This document shows positions 21,462 through 32,220 of a stretch of DNA of 64,000 bases, piece after piece. Source of the stretch: Epiperipatus broadwayi. Taxonomy: Eukaryota > Onychophora > Udeonychophora > Euonychophora > Peripatidae. The DNA is taken from positions 1-64,000 of the forward strand of contig JAQFVV010000449.1 in assembly GCA_028023455.1 (NCBI GenBank). The letters are read 5' to 3'. Numbering within the stretch: the stretch's first letter is position 1; every line of letters begins with the position of its first letter. The notes under the pieces are model-generated. The model did no database searches. It was given only the letters and a program-made list of their open reading frames with translations, and was not told the DNA's origin. The translations under genes and the position numbers were made by a program.

Positions 21462-23503
21462 GATGTTACGTGATACACTATGACTTCTCCTTAAACGGAG
21501 TAAAGAATCTTTCAACAACTATGCCCAGAGAAACCTGATAGCCACTTTACCTTCCCTTTCCATTTTCCACCTCAAGTTTACCCATAATCTGCTCCATCTC
21601 ATTTCCACAACATAATTTTTGTCAACTCTATGGCCTTTATATCTAAATCCCATCTTTTCTCAAACCCAGCATAAAAACCAATAACCCACTTCTATATAAT
21701 CACTTCGTTCATATTTATTCTTCCACAACATCATTATTTGTACCCTTTCTGCTTTCAAGCATTTACACTCAATTAACAAATGCCTAATATTTTCGATGCC
21801 TTCCTTACACAATTAGCAGACTAAATAACCCATATTTTTCCATTTACATGTATATTCTCTTGTTGCTAAAGATCCCATTCGAGCCTTAAACAATAAACTA
21901 TTTTCCTTGCTATTACCAGAAATTAACTCACACCCAATGTTCCACTTCTATATATATTTAAACTCTTTTTACTCTCCATACTAGTTCTCCAACTCCCTAT
22001 TTGTTATTAATATATCTATTCTTTTATTCCATTCCTTACCATTATAACACTCAACAATCCTCCTAACACAATCATTCTACCTTTTGTACAATTATATTGA
22101 TATAAATTCTTTATCCAAATCTTTTGCATACCGGATTACCTTTCTCACCCATCTTGTTGCCTGCCCTTTACTCATAACCCAATTAAAAACTATTTTAGCT
22201 ATTCTTTTATTATCCATAAACTGCAACCTACCAAACATTTTTATTTTACTTTTTGCATCTATCATATAAAAATGTGACCATCCCATTTCTCCTTGAATTG
22301 CCTCCCCTGCTGTCCACACATCTGCATCAAATGCATGTCTTCCTACTTCCCTTGGTACTTTTTCTAAATAATCGAATACTTCTTTACTAACACATAACAC
22401 ATCACTACCATATGATAACCCTGTTACTGCAATTCATTTGTGTACAATTCTAGCTACATCATATTTATTATATGAAAACATTGTTAATTTCTTTAACAAT
22501 TTCTTTCTTTTCTTTGCTTCATTTATCAATGTTTTCTCCCATTCATCCAAGCAATTTTTCTGATTATTTAAGATGATTCCCAAATAACTATATCTATTCA
22601 CCACACTTAACTTTATATCTCCCAATAAAAATTCTATATCTTCTCTTTCCCCAGTGTTAACCACCATTACATTTGATTTTTCTTCATTAAATTTAATCCC
22701 CATATCTTTACCCACCCTTGCACATGTCCTCAACATAACTTCCCTATCTTCTCGTCTTTCTGCACACAAAAAGACAACATCCACAAAAAAAAAGACCTGC
22801 CACCTATTAACGGTATTTCTATCCCTCTTCCTAATCTTTCTATTGCTTTCTCCATTTTACTCAAATACAACAAAAACAAAATAGGTGACTTTGGGCATCC
22901 TTGCTTTAACCCCACCCCATTTTTAACTTTAACTGATTCTATATTCTCTAATTGATATGTATAGTAATTATTTTCATATAATTTCTTAATTATATTCACT
23001 AAAGCTTCATCCACTTCCAAATTTGCTAAACTTATCCATAATCTATTTCTATTTACTCTATCATATGCCTTCTCTATATCTATAAAACTCATATATAACT
23101 GTCTACCTGAATTATTATTCATATCCATAAGTTGTATAACTACAAATAAACTATCTCCTGTATGCCTATCTGATCCAAAACTTCCTTGCATTTCCCCCAC
23201 TACATTATTCCCTTCCATCCATTTTGCAACTCTTCCAGCCACCATATATGAGAAAACTTTAAATAAAACTGATGTAACCACTATCGGTCTATAATTGCTT
23301 AACTTTCTATGATCCTTACCTTTTCTTTAAATAATAATCTTACTCTTGTATTACTCCAACTACCCTGAAAAACTCTATTCTGTGCCATCTTATTAAAACA
23401 GGATAATAGCTTTACTTTTGCTCTATACCCTAAATTCATTATCATCTCTGCTGCCCATCCGTCTAAACCTCTTGCCTTTCCACTTTTCAATTTCTGACTA
23501 CTT
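21462..23503 (-). mobile_element. 5'-truncated, decayed LINE (non-LTR retrotransposon)
   Basis: The minus strand encodes RT and C-terminal domains in several frames. The 5' end is cut at ~23503 within RT, so no endonuclease remains. The C-terminal region below 21850 contains a CxxC...HxxxxC zinc-finger remnant, usual in these LINEs. A second copy of the 3' third is at 35572-36300. Clade not resolved. Confidence 0.85.
22092..23490 (-). pseudogene. LINE reverse transcriptase, frameshifted
   Basis: Four overlapping fragments (23490-23299, 23281-22730, 22784-22434, 22400-22092) read in order as RT. Recognisable motifs are GKARGLDGW, FIDIEKAYDRVN, GLKQGCPKSPILF and a later KSNVMVVN...YSYLGI block. 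A run of nine T's on the minus strand near 22780-22790 coincides with a frameshift exactly at the catalytic FADD box, which now reads FVDVV. One catalytic Asp is therefore lost and the copy is dead. Confidence 0.85.
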
Positions 23504-24064
23504 CACTTTTGCCATCTAGTGAAAGCTTGAGTAAACTAGTCTGGAGTATGAATAAAATAGCATTGGATAGATATTTATTTAGCACTACTGTCTGGCATCT
23601 GTTAATTACTCATGCTTACATAAGAGAGCAGCACTGAAATAAAATTATTTCCCAGTTAAAAGTCACATGGTACATTGTTGGTGTTTTAACATTTATGCCC
23701 AAGTAATATAAGTGTCTACAGTTATTAAAAAATGGAGGGTACCAGAATATGTAGATACTGAGCTGGTGTCAGATATCTACATCTGTGCAAGCAAGTTGGT
23801 TTAGATTCAAAACATTTAGGTATTCTTGAAATTCAGGCTGATAGTTTTGTTGTGAAAACAGTGTAAATGATGGGCATTGGAGAAAAGATGCACTAAATGC
23901 AAAAACTGCAGATGTACTAAGATTTGATTCAGGATTTCACACTAATAAAAACCATAAGCTAGAAATTATACGGATAGAGCAGTTATCTCACAGACTGTGT
24001 TTAAATACCATAATTTCTATTGACAATTAATATGTTTTTTCTATAAGTTGACTCATATGCATCA
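23504..24064. other. spacer
   Basis: Starts with a family C terminal phrase (TTTGCCATCTAGTGAAAGC) that is the mirror of the sequence left of the LINE pair at 20420-20446. The remainder is unrecognised and non-coding. Confidence 0.45.
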
Positions 24065-24350
24065 AAGAGCAGTTTTCTTTATTCTGCTCTAAAACCATCT
24101 AGTGTGAATCTGAGTAATTACTGTCACCAGATGGTACAGTGCTGTGATATCACTAATATGCTTTCAAAATTAATTCACTTTGCTCTCCTTCAGAGTTATC
24201 TAGCTTGAGTAATTAGTAGTTATTGGGATATATAGTGCTCTAATATTACTCATATACTGCCAAAAGTAATTCACTTCACTTTACTCCAGAGCCATCTATT
24301 GTAAACCTGAGTAATCAATTACCACCAGTTGGCACAGTATTATAACACCC
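24065..24350. repeat. short tandem array (~3 units of ~100 bp)
   Basis: Three diverged units share CTCT..AGAGCCATCTAGTGTGA, GAGTAATTA and a closing AAAATTAATTCACTT. The unit is related to the family C terminal phrase. Confidence 0.65.
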
Positions 24351-25744
24351 ATATCCTTAGATTTTACCATTTTCAGAATAAATCAGGCTCATAGCAGAGG
24401 GGTAAAGAATTGACTGAAGAGAACTGCCTTTAGGTATCTTAAGTAGGAAATTTAATATATAAATCAACTATTTGACGATGATGGCATAAGATTTCCGATT
24501 TAAGATGATTCAAGTGTTCATTAACTGATCACAGTATCTTTTCACAAAAGACACTCTGAATTTATAAATTTGCCTCATGTAACTTATATATGTGTATTAC
24601 CTATTTATTGAGTTAATGGAATTATTTGTATTTAATATATCACAAATTATATCTTTAATTAATACTAATTAAAGTTACATAAGCCAATCCTATGTGAGTG
24701 AATCAAGCGGAAGATTATGATCTTACAGTTTGAGGTGCGTAGCAATCATTAAAATTGACCTTGACTAGAACCCTGTGGTCAAGCACATACCTCTGCACAC
24801 ACACGTCAGATTAAGTGATTTTAACAAACACAAATTTTAATTCAAATGCCAAGTCAGTAACCTTTCTGACATGACAGGATTTTTTATTTTATTTTAATAC
24901 TGACATAAGGAAGCTAATATTTTATCTTTAGTGAAAGAAAATTCTTTTTTCCAGTGAAGCTGTAAGTTCATAACCCTTCCTGGCTGTCAATTTTGTAATT
25001 ATTAAAAATAAATAAATTCTATTACGTTGTGCAATCAGAGATAAAATTTCAATACTTAATATTATTTACTAAAGAAGATTTGATTTAAATTTTATTGATT
25101 ACAAATAATCAAATGATTTATTAGGTCTGGAGTTTATAAAAAGTTCAAGCAACGGAAGTGATAGAACTTGGCTGCGATCCATTGATATTAGACACCCCGG
25201 ATTTAGTACTCTACCAAGGACCTTAATAATAAACCATTAAACATTATGCTACTGTATAGAGAGTTTTGCCTCTGTGATATCAATAATACTGCGGGGAAAA
25301 AAATTACAATAATATATGACAAACTATAGCAATAGTTTCCATGTGTTATTGTTTGGTTATAATATTATTGTCTGTTTATACTAATCCACCTTTAGGCAGA
25401 AAACATAATACATATATATATAACATAGTTATATTTTTTAAAAATAATTATATTATGATTAAAATATATTAATTATCATGTAATAGATGTAGATGATCTT
25501 TAGGACAGTTATAGCTCTTTAGTAGAATCATTGTGACACCTATTTACCGACCAGTATTTGATGGTTATCTATGGAACAATTTCCTGAAAAAAAATCCTAA
25601 GTTTGTTTAGAAATCCTAATATATAGATAAATATCTTCCAGATCCATTTCAGATTTGAATCCATATCCATGGCAACTAACATGTTAACGATCTTGTTCTA
25701 ATTTCATTATAAATCAGCACTAATATAAATTAGCAATACTAACA
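24351..25744. other. AT-rich spacer with a tRNA-like relic
   Basis: 25095-25240 resembles one unit of the tRNA-derived array at 57715-58280: GTTCAAGCA.CGGAAGTGATA and, on minus, a GGTAGAGTACTAAATCC A-box-like stretch. No gene. Confidence 0.5.
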
Positions 25745-26295
25745 CACTCTTCTATTCACTTTTCATAATGCAAATACAACAATTTTCTATTCCAAACATC
25801 CAAAATAAGCTCAGTTTTGACTATCCAACAGTCTTTTTCAGAAGCTCTTTCCCCTAATCTACATTTTACACAATGGAAATACAATATTTTAAGATTCCAA
25901 ACTTCACATGATCGCTACTTCTTATGCTAGCAACATTACTGTTATCAAAACAGGAAAAACTCTCTATACAGTAGTGCCAACCAGAGTAATCAATGAATGC
26001 CAGAAGGCTTGTGCATAAAATCCTAAGATCTAGGTGTAGTGCTCTCAGATCCAAAGCTGCTCACTGATGAAGGTCACAAGCCAGAAACTAATCTGGGGAT
26101 ATTGGATGAGTAGGCACTAGATAGGGATTTTATGCACAAGCTTTTTGGCATCCATTGATTATTCTGGTTGGCACTGAGTGGCACTACTGTATGGAGAGTT
26201 TTGCCTGTTTTTATTCCAAACTTCCAAAAAAATAGCTGACAGTTTTGACTATTCTATAGTCTTCTTCAGAGCTGTTGCATGTCCAATATATATAT
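25745..26295. mobile_element. nested repeat: family A ends around a family C hairpin
   Basis: A hairpin at 25947-26212 (arms with AAACTCTCTATACAGTAGTG and TTGTGCATAAAATCC) is flanked by two family A motif copies on the minus strand, at 25814-25841 and 26242-26269. The related hairpin at 57236-57685 lacks the flanking copies. Non-coding. Confidence 0.65.
26242..26269 (-). other. hammerhead-like core motif, family A
   Basis: CTGAAGA, six-pair stem GACTAT/ATAGTC, then CAAAAC (CGAAAC with a C-to-T type change on the other strand). Relative to GACTG/CAGTC the stem shows compensatory change. Confidence 0.45.
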
Positions 26296-26540
26296 ATGTA
26301 ATAAATAATTTAATGATGTTTATAATTGTAATCTTGTGGATGAATATTAACCTTCACACTTGCGCTAATAGGTTAATATATTAAATTTATGTGCACTCAT
26401 TCAGCAGTATGTGTTTTAAAAGCATAATATAAGTATATTACTTTATTCATATTAAAAACTATAAAAATTAAATCTGATTAATTTACATCAAATCTTTATA
26501 TTTACATCTTATAAGTTAAACAGTTTAATAAATAATGGTA

Positions 26541-26749
26541 CTTGAGTATTAACTAAGCTATGATGTACTACACCCGAAGGCATACTACTCTAATCTTACG
26601 ATTTTTAAGATATCGTCTCCTAGTGATCTCCGAACACACTTAATCGATAAAGTTTGCCCACAGATCACGTGGAGAAGTCACCGTGAAGATCACAAGATTA
26701 GAGTAATATGCCTTCGGGGCAGTACATCATATCATAGTTAATATCAAAG
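26541..26749. repeat. MITE-like hairpin at the left end of the Merlin element
   Basis: Mirrored arms contain the terminal repeat followed by CCGAAGGCATACTACTCTAA (left) and its complement near 26694-26717. This looks like a deletion derivative of the transposon sitting inside or beside its left end. Confidence 0.65.
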
Positions 26750-26779
26750 AAGGAGAGGGAGATGTCCACCATCTTGGCC

Positions 26780-27260
26780 AAACCCTGAAACAAACAAATG
26801 GAATAATAAGTAAAATTGACTAAAATGTTAATTAAAATAATTAAGAAAATGTAAATATGAACAATCAAAAATCATTAGAATTATTAACGATATTTAATAA
26901 TCATTTGGCCCTGTAAACAATAAAATGCCTGAAAATGCAAACTCTTAATTATGAAAATGTAAATATGAAAAATGGGATAAACCAAAAATTTATTAACGAT
27001 ATTTAACAATAATTTGTTACGGTAAAATAATTATGAAAATGTAAATATAAATAATTAAAAATCAGTATTTTCAATTATATTTTAATCAAAAATCAGTATT
27101 TTCAATAATATTTTAATATTCAAACAAAAAAATTAATCAAATGTAAATATGAAAAATGGGATAAACCAAAAATTATTAACAATAATTTGCTACGGTAAAA
27201 TAATTATGAAAATGTAAATATAAATAATCAAAAATCTTTAATCAAAAATCAGTATTTTCA
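26780..27260. repeat. short direct repeats
   Basis: Phrases such as AAAATGTAAATATGAAAAAT, GGGATAAACCAAAAATT and TACGGTAAAATAATTATG each occur two or more times in direct order, so local tandem duplication has occurred. Non-coding. Confidence 0.65.
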
Positions 27261-27299
27261 ATGATATTTTAATATTCAAACAAAAGAAGTAATAGCTAA

Positions 27300-27895
27300 A
27301 CCCAAATTCATTACTTACAAGTAACTGCCTTTCGTAAATATTGCGATACGCAAAAAGGGTGAAATGGCGGATTTTACAACCAATTTTTCCCCGTACTGTT
27401 TCCAGAATGTAATTATAAGCAATATTTAAGTAATCGACAAACAAAAGGCAATAATAGGTAAAAAATATATATATTTTTTCCCATGGTATTTAATAAATCC
27501 AAATTGATTATATTAAAAGAAAAAGTGGGAAAAATTGCTGTCAAATATTTACTACAAGTAACTGCCTTTCATAAATGCTGCGATACTGAACAACGTAAAA
27601 TGGCTGATTTTACAACCAATTTTTAGCCGTACTGTTTCCAGAATATTATTATAAGCAATTTTTAAGTAATCGTATCATGAAATAAAGCTACAATAAGAGG
27701 TAAAAAATCATATTTTTTTTTTGGGGATGGTATTTAAAAAAAAAAAAAAAAAGCAAAAAAATTATTATCAAAATTTTAACTATAAACAATTTCCTTTCTC
27801 AGCTACTGCGATAATGAAAAAGGAAAAATGATGCCATGACAAGCAATTTTCCCCATACCGTTTATGAAACAAAATTACAAAAGTAAAAAAAAAAA
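27300..27895 (-). repeat. triplicated ~235-bp block downstream of the Merlin transposase
   Basis: Three diverged direct copies (about 27305-27430, 27550-27675, 27785-27870) share AAGTAACTGCCTTTC, GATTTTACAACCAATTTTT and CCGTACTGTTTCCAGAAT. It is non-coding and lies between the transposase stop and the left end. Confidence 0.7.
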
Positions 27896-27932
27896 AAAGG
27901 TATATTAAATAAATTGTACTTACAAATAAAAG

Positions 27933-28811
27933 TCACTGTGGTGGACTGAATTCACGGATATGTTGCAAAATAGCAGTAAAAGGGTCATCTTTGAAGCATC
28001 GCCTCCACATGAATTCCATTAAATACGAATCCAAGTGTTGTCTAGCTGTACCTCTGTGCTTCTTGTTCCACCATTTTAGTAGCCCCCACAACCTTTCTAT
28101 ATTTTGAGTGTGGACTCCAGTCGATGGGTCCACAAAATTATAGGTGTGATTGACCTGAAGATGATCGTATCCGGCCTCCTTTAATTCATCGGTTTTATAA
28201 CCTTTCCAGCAGTCACTGTAAATCGTAGATCCTTCCTGCACATTGTCTCTGATGGCTTGCATGAGAGTGGATGTGGTTCTGTCTTGAATGGCTACCACAA
28301 AACATTCATCCGTCTCCCTGCAAACACCACCGAATATCCACTGCTGGGGGAGTACTCTGCCGGCATTATTTTTTCGTCTTGAAAAAAGACTTTCGTCAAT
28401 TTCAACAACCCTGTTAGGGCCTCCAATTTTCACTTTTTCTTTACGCAATAGTCTCCATGTGCAGACTTCATGGAGATAATTGTTCCAGTCGATTGCTGTT
28501 TTACTGGCGATTTCCAACTGCTCCTCACAAAATCGTACCGATGTCAATTCTCTACACCAACTATATATAAATCTGATCGCAGTGACCAAACTAATTCTGG
28601 ATCCTTCAAACCAAGTCCCTTTTCTGATAGCGATCCTTTTACAACAGTCTTTAACATTGCAGCGCCATTGCTTCTCATAGTTCTTAATATATATAGTCAT
28701 AGGATGGCCATTAACACAAAATTTCCCACTCGGGATAATTCCATATGTTTGGAAAAATTCAACTGCTTCATCTTCAGAAGATGGTAAGTCCCACAATTTT
28801 ATATCCGACAT
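27933..28811 (-). CDS. Merlin / ISXO2-like (IS1595-type) DDE transposase
   Basis: Open 292-codon ORF from ATG 28811, within the usual ~280-330 aa of Merlin transposases. An N-terminal zinc-binding region has C32, H36, C51 and C56 in the C.GHP...WRC....CC pattern. The ISXO2-like catalytic domain follows with D139 (VVEIDES), D200 (IYSDCWKGY) and E239 (HTQNIERLWGLLKWW), the characteristic family motifs. It should cut at the terminal repeats and move the element by cut and paste. No frameshift or missing catalytic residue is seen, unlike most elements nearby. A recently active copy is most likely; domestication is an alternative. Confidence 0.92.
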   Translation of the reverse strand: MSDIKLWDLPSSEDEAVEFFQTYGIIPSGKFCVNGHPMTIYIKNYEKQWRCNVKDCCKRIAIRKGTWFEGSRISLVTAIRFIYSWCRELTSVRFCEEQLEIASKTAIDWNNYLHEVCTWRLLRKEKVKIGGPNRVVEIDESLFSRRKNNAGRVLPQQWIFGGVCRETDECFVVAIQDRTTSTLMQAIRDNVQEGSTIYSDCWKGYKTDELKEAGYDHLQVNHTYNFVDPSTGVHTQNIERLWGLLKWWNKKHRGTARQHLDSYLMEFMWRRCFKDDPFTAILQHIREFSPPQ

Positions 28812-29258
28812 TTTCTTGTAAGTTGTTGATTAGTAATAAGTTAAAAAAATTAGTAATAAAAATAACACGGCAATCAAAATGTAAATTAGTAATAAAAATC
28901 ACAAAAATGGTAATTAGTCAGCAATAAAAATGTTAAATAAATAGCAATAATTAATAAAAATCACAAAAATTAGTAATCCAAATCACAGCAATGAAAATGT
29001 AAAACAAGCAATAATTTCGCAATTAGCAAAATGAAAATTCTCACAAAATGCTGTATAACAGACAATAGAAAAAAACACCTCTTGCTTGCAATACACAGCA
29101 GGTAAAAGACAGATATTTACCACAATTCATCGCAATATTACATAATCTCGAAGTTGACCATGAAAATACCTTGATCACTTCTATCAATTAGTCATGCCAA
29201 TGTTTCAGTTGCCATGACATTGTTTTGCTTGATCATTGATCTTATCTACTGGCGGCTT
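28812..29258. other. 5' flank of the transposase inside the Merlin element
   Basis: AT-rich with repeated TTAGTAATAAAAATCACAAA phrases; presumably contains the transposase promoter. No ORF. Confidence 0.5.
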
Positions 29259-29298
29259 GTGTAGTACATCATAGCTTAGTTAATACTCAAATACCATT

Positions 29299-29625
29299 TT
29301 GTGTGAACCAGTACTCATCAGTTTGTCTGGATCATCATCTCCCCATACATATAACCAGTGCTGAGTTTATATTAAGATAGCAAATCTTTAAACTTTAATG
29401 GAGAGGCTTCAATCCTTTCCACTCTTCAGCTCTGTTCATTAAAGTTTGAAGATTTTCTATCTTAATATAAACTAAGCATTGATTATATGTGCGTGTGGGA
29501 GATGATCTGGACCAACTGAGTTTGCTGGTTCAGCATGAAGTACATATATTGGTGATCATTTAATTTTTTCATATGTATGTAGTCATGGGTGTCAGTCAGT
29601 TGTATAAGATGGGGTGAATGACTAA
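29299..29625. mobile_element. fold-back family B, internally deleted copy 2
   Basis: Mirrored arms share TTTATATTAAGATAGCAAAT and GGTCCAGATCATC-type phrases with copies 1, 3 and 4, but the middle is shortened to ~50 bp. Both CTGATGA...GAAA motifs (29298-29321 minus, 29514-29542 plus) are degraded. Confidence 0.7.
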
Positions 29626-30239
29626 AGGGAACTTACAAGTCTGGATTCAAATCTCTTCTAATTACATCTAGCTTAAGTATATATATATACACTAAACTTG
29701 TATTTAAATAAATATTACTAATTTGTTTTCAAATGTTTATTTAATAATAATATGAATAAATTATAAAATGGATGTGCAAATATACTTTAGTAATTACATT
29801 TGGGCAATTTATACAGACATGCATATATATATGCATGCATATATTCACACATTTATATACTATCACAGATTAGTTTCATGGCACACAACTTAGTGAATAT
29901 TTAATTTTAATAGTGTGTGCACATATATTTAAAGCTTAAAGAAAATGAAATGAACACAAAGTTTATATATATATATAATTATTTAAAATAAAGTTTGGAA
30001 TGACTTAAATATTAGTTACTTAAGTAATAATAATATTATTATTGAAATATTATAAATTATTTGAAATTATAAGTAAAAAAATCTCTATTTCATATAAATA
30101 TTTTATTTACTTTTGATTTTGGTAATGATCTAAAGTTTTTATATGTGACAAAAAAAAGAGAGACTATTTTTAATCTAAAATGATATTTTTTGTAAGGTAC
30201 ATATAGTTATAGAGTTAATTTTAATATGCTTTTACTTTA
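29626..30239. other. AT-rich spacer
   Basis: No gene; (TA)n runs and an ATGCATATATATATGCAT palindrome near 29819-29837. Confidence 0.5.
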
Positions 30240-30249
30240 AGGATTAAGA

Positions 30250-30370
30250 AGAAATTTTTTTTTCATATGTCATAGCATCAGCCGGGAAGCAAACCCACAA
30301 AAACTGTCTGCAAGCAACTGCTTGCTTACAAGGCAGCTACGTTGACCTCTCGACTAACAAAGCTTGAAAA
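30250..30370 (-). mobile_element. tRNA-derived SINE head (tRNA-Thr-like)
   Basis: On minus, TAGTCGAGAGG fits the pol III A box (TRGYNNARNGG). It is followed by TGCCTTGTAAGCA, whose loop CTTGTAA equals that of tRNA-Thr(UGU), and by a degraded B box near GGGTTTGCTTCCC. A shorter relative is at 15805-15885. Confidence 0.55.
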
Positions 30371-32220
30371 AAACTACTTTTGGCTTTACATTTTATAGTA
30401 TCTACTATAAATAATAAGATAAATTTAATTGAAAGAAAGATAATTTCAAAAAGAAAGGAAATTGTTGTAGATCTCCACATTAATTGAGTTTAAGTTCCTG
30501 GAAAAGTATAGTGGAACAGATTTTCTGTGATATCTCATTAGACCAATATAACTTGCTGTGCAATTGTGAGAAAGCTGAAGTGGGTTGAGAACTGCCAAAA
30601 TTTACTTTGTATATCTGTTAACCAAGACACATCATATCAGCAATCTATCTAAGACCGGGGTTCTATCAGATTTTGATGACACACATTGAGCTATGATAGG
30701 CATGAAATCATAGATTGTGACAAACATATAAATATATGCTATGCAAACATTATTTATATTTGAATCCATTATAACTAAAAATGGGCTCAGAAGAAATTCA
30801 CCGGTCAGCAAAATATAAAAGGGTATAAAGACATTATTTTTTCAAAAAAAGAAATACAAGAAAATTTTATTGCATAAAATAAAATAAAAAAACTTTTACT
30901 TTTTTTCAAACTTGTAAACAAGCTTTGAAGAAATTTGGTAAAAAATATTAACAGGACAAGTTTCATAAAGTTGTAGTTTTCTTGGGTAAGAACAAAAAGA
31001 GTGAAAAAAACTTTGAAGCCAATATTCAAAACAGTTAATTAATCGTTTTTTTAACCTAAAAGCTTTTATTTATGATTTAAAAATGACTATATTTTATTTG
31101 TTTTTTACTGCCTTGGATTAGACTTTATATTGTTTACAGACGAAACTCCAAGTTTTAAATTGAATCCTTGTAAAATATTGTTAAAAATAATTTATCAAGC
31201 AAATTAATAGTTAAGTATTGAAATATTATTTGCTTATTATAATACATATGGTATGTGCCTGAATCTATATATAGATACATATATGGCCATTCACTGTTTA
31301 TATTTCAAAATTAAAATAATATTTATTGGCTTATTAATAATTAGAATATTTTGTATTCTAATATGCACATCTATGTGTTTATATATATGTGAATAAAGAT
31401 ATTTACAACCTATATGACTATAAACTACAATTTAAATAATGTTACATATAGAGCTTTGTTCGTAAGCTTTTGAAAATAATATATTTGTTAGTCAAAATTA
31501 AAATCAGACCTTCTATTTTTTATTATTTGATTAATAAATTTATTAATGATTAAGTTATTCCAATGAAGTTATTTAATACTAGAATAAATTAAGTATTATG
31601 CATCTATTTTGATTCACATATAGTCATCAGAGTTTTTGTAATCACTAGGTAATTTAAGATATAATGACATTTGATTAGTATATGTGTATGTGGGCGTGTG
31701 TTTGGACATCTATACAGTTCTTTAGAATTATTTTGATGCTAAAATAATGAAGGTAATCTTTTAATTCCATAAACTTATCTTTATTATGATGATTTCTAGT
31801 TTATTTATGGCCAATACACTCATAGTAGCAGATGGCACTGAGCATTGATGATGATCAGAATTCATATAATGAACCCAGAACTTAGATATATTAATGTTGC
31901 AAGAACTACTGATGATTACCTTTACAATATGTTCCTATTTTGGCACTAGTTTGTTCATGATTTGTTAAAATTTTATAAGGCGTCTCTTTTGAATCCAATC
32001 CCAAAATTATGATTGTTGATAATTATTTGCTGCAACTGCTGTATTGATTTTTTATCTTTGTTTCTGATGATGAACTACTGATTCATTGCTCATCTTTTCT
32101 TATTATATTCTTTATTTATTATTATTGTAGGTACCCTAACTGTGAGAATTACATATGTATATGACATACGTGTGTCTAAGTAATTAGAACATAATAGTTT
32201 TTTTTTTTTTAAATTTTAAC
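30371..32220. other. AT-rich intergenic DNA
   Basis: No recognisable gene or element. The 74-codon ORF at 31029-30805 is low complexity and not credible. Confidence 0.5.

Larger units (their letters stand above)
26534..29298 (-). mobile_element. Merlin-type DNA transposon
   Basis: About 2.76 kb bounded by 38-40 bp inverted repeats with one mismatch (26534-26573 and 29259-29298; inner part CTAAGCTATGATGTACTACA). It carries one intact transposase on minus. The left end holds an extra hairpin (26541-26749) with a third, diverged copy of the terminal sequence. I could not see a clear 8-bp target duplication, so the exact ends are tentative. Confidence 0.75.

Noticed and set aside
24065-24350. 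CRISPR-like array
   Set aside because: Units are diverged throughout with no constant repeat and unique spacers, and the DNA is eukaryotic.
26061-26086. CTGATGA...CCAGAAAC in the family C hairpin as a third hammerhead-like core
   Set aside because: Only about three stem pairs, and related copies (57350, 62900) do not keep CTGATGA.
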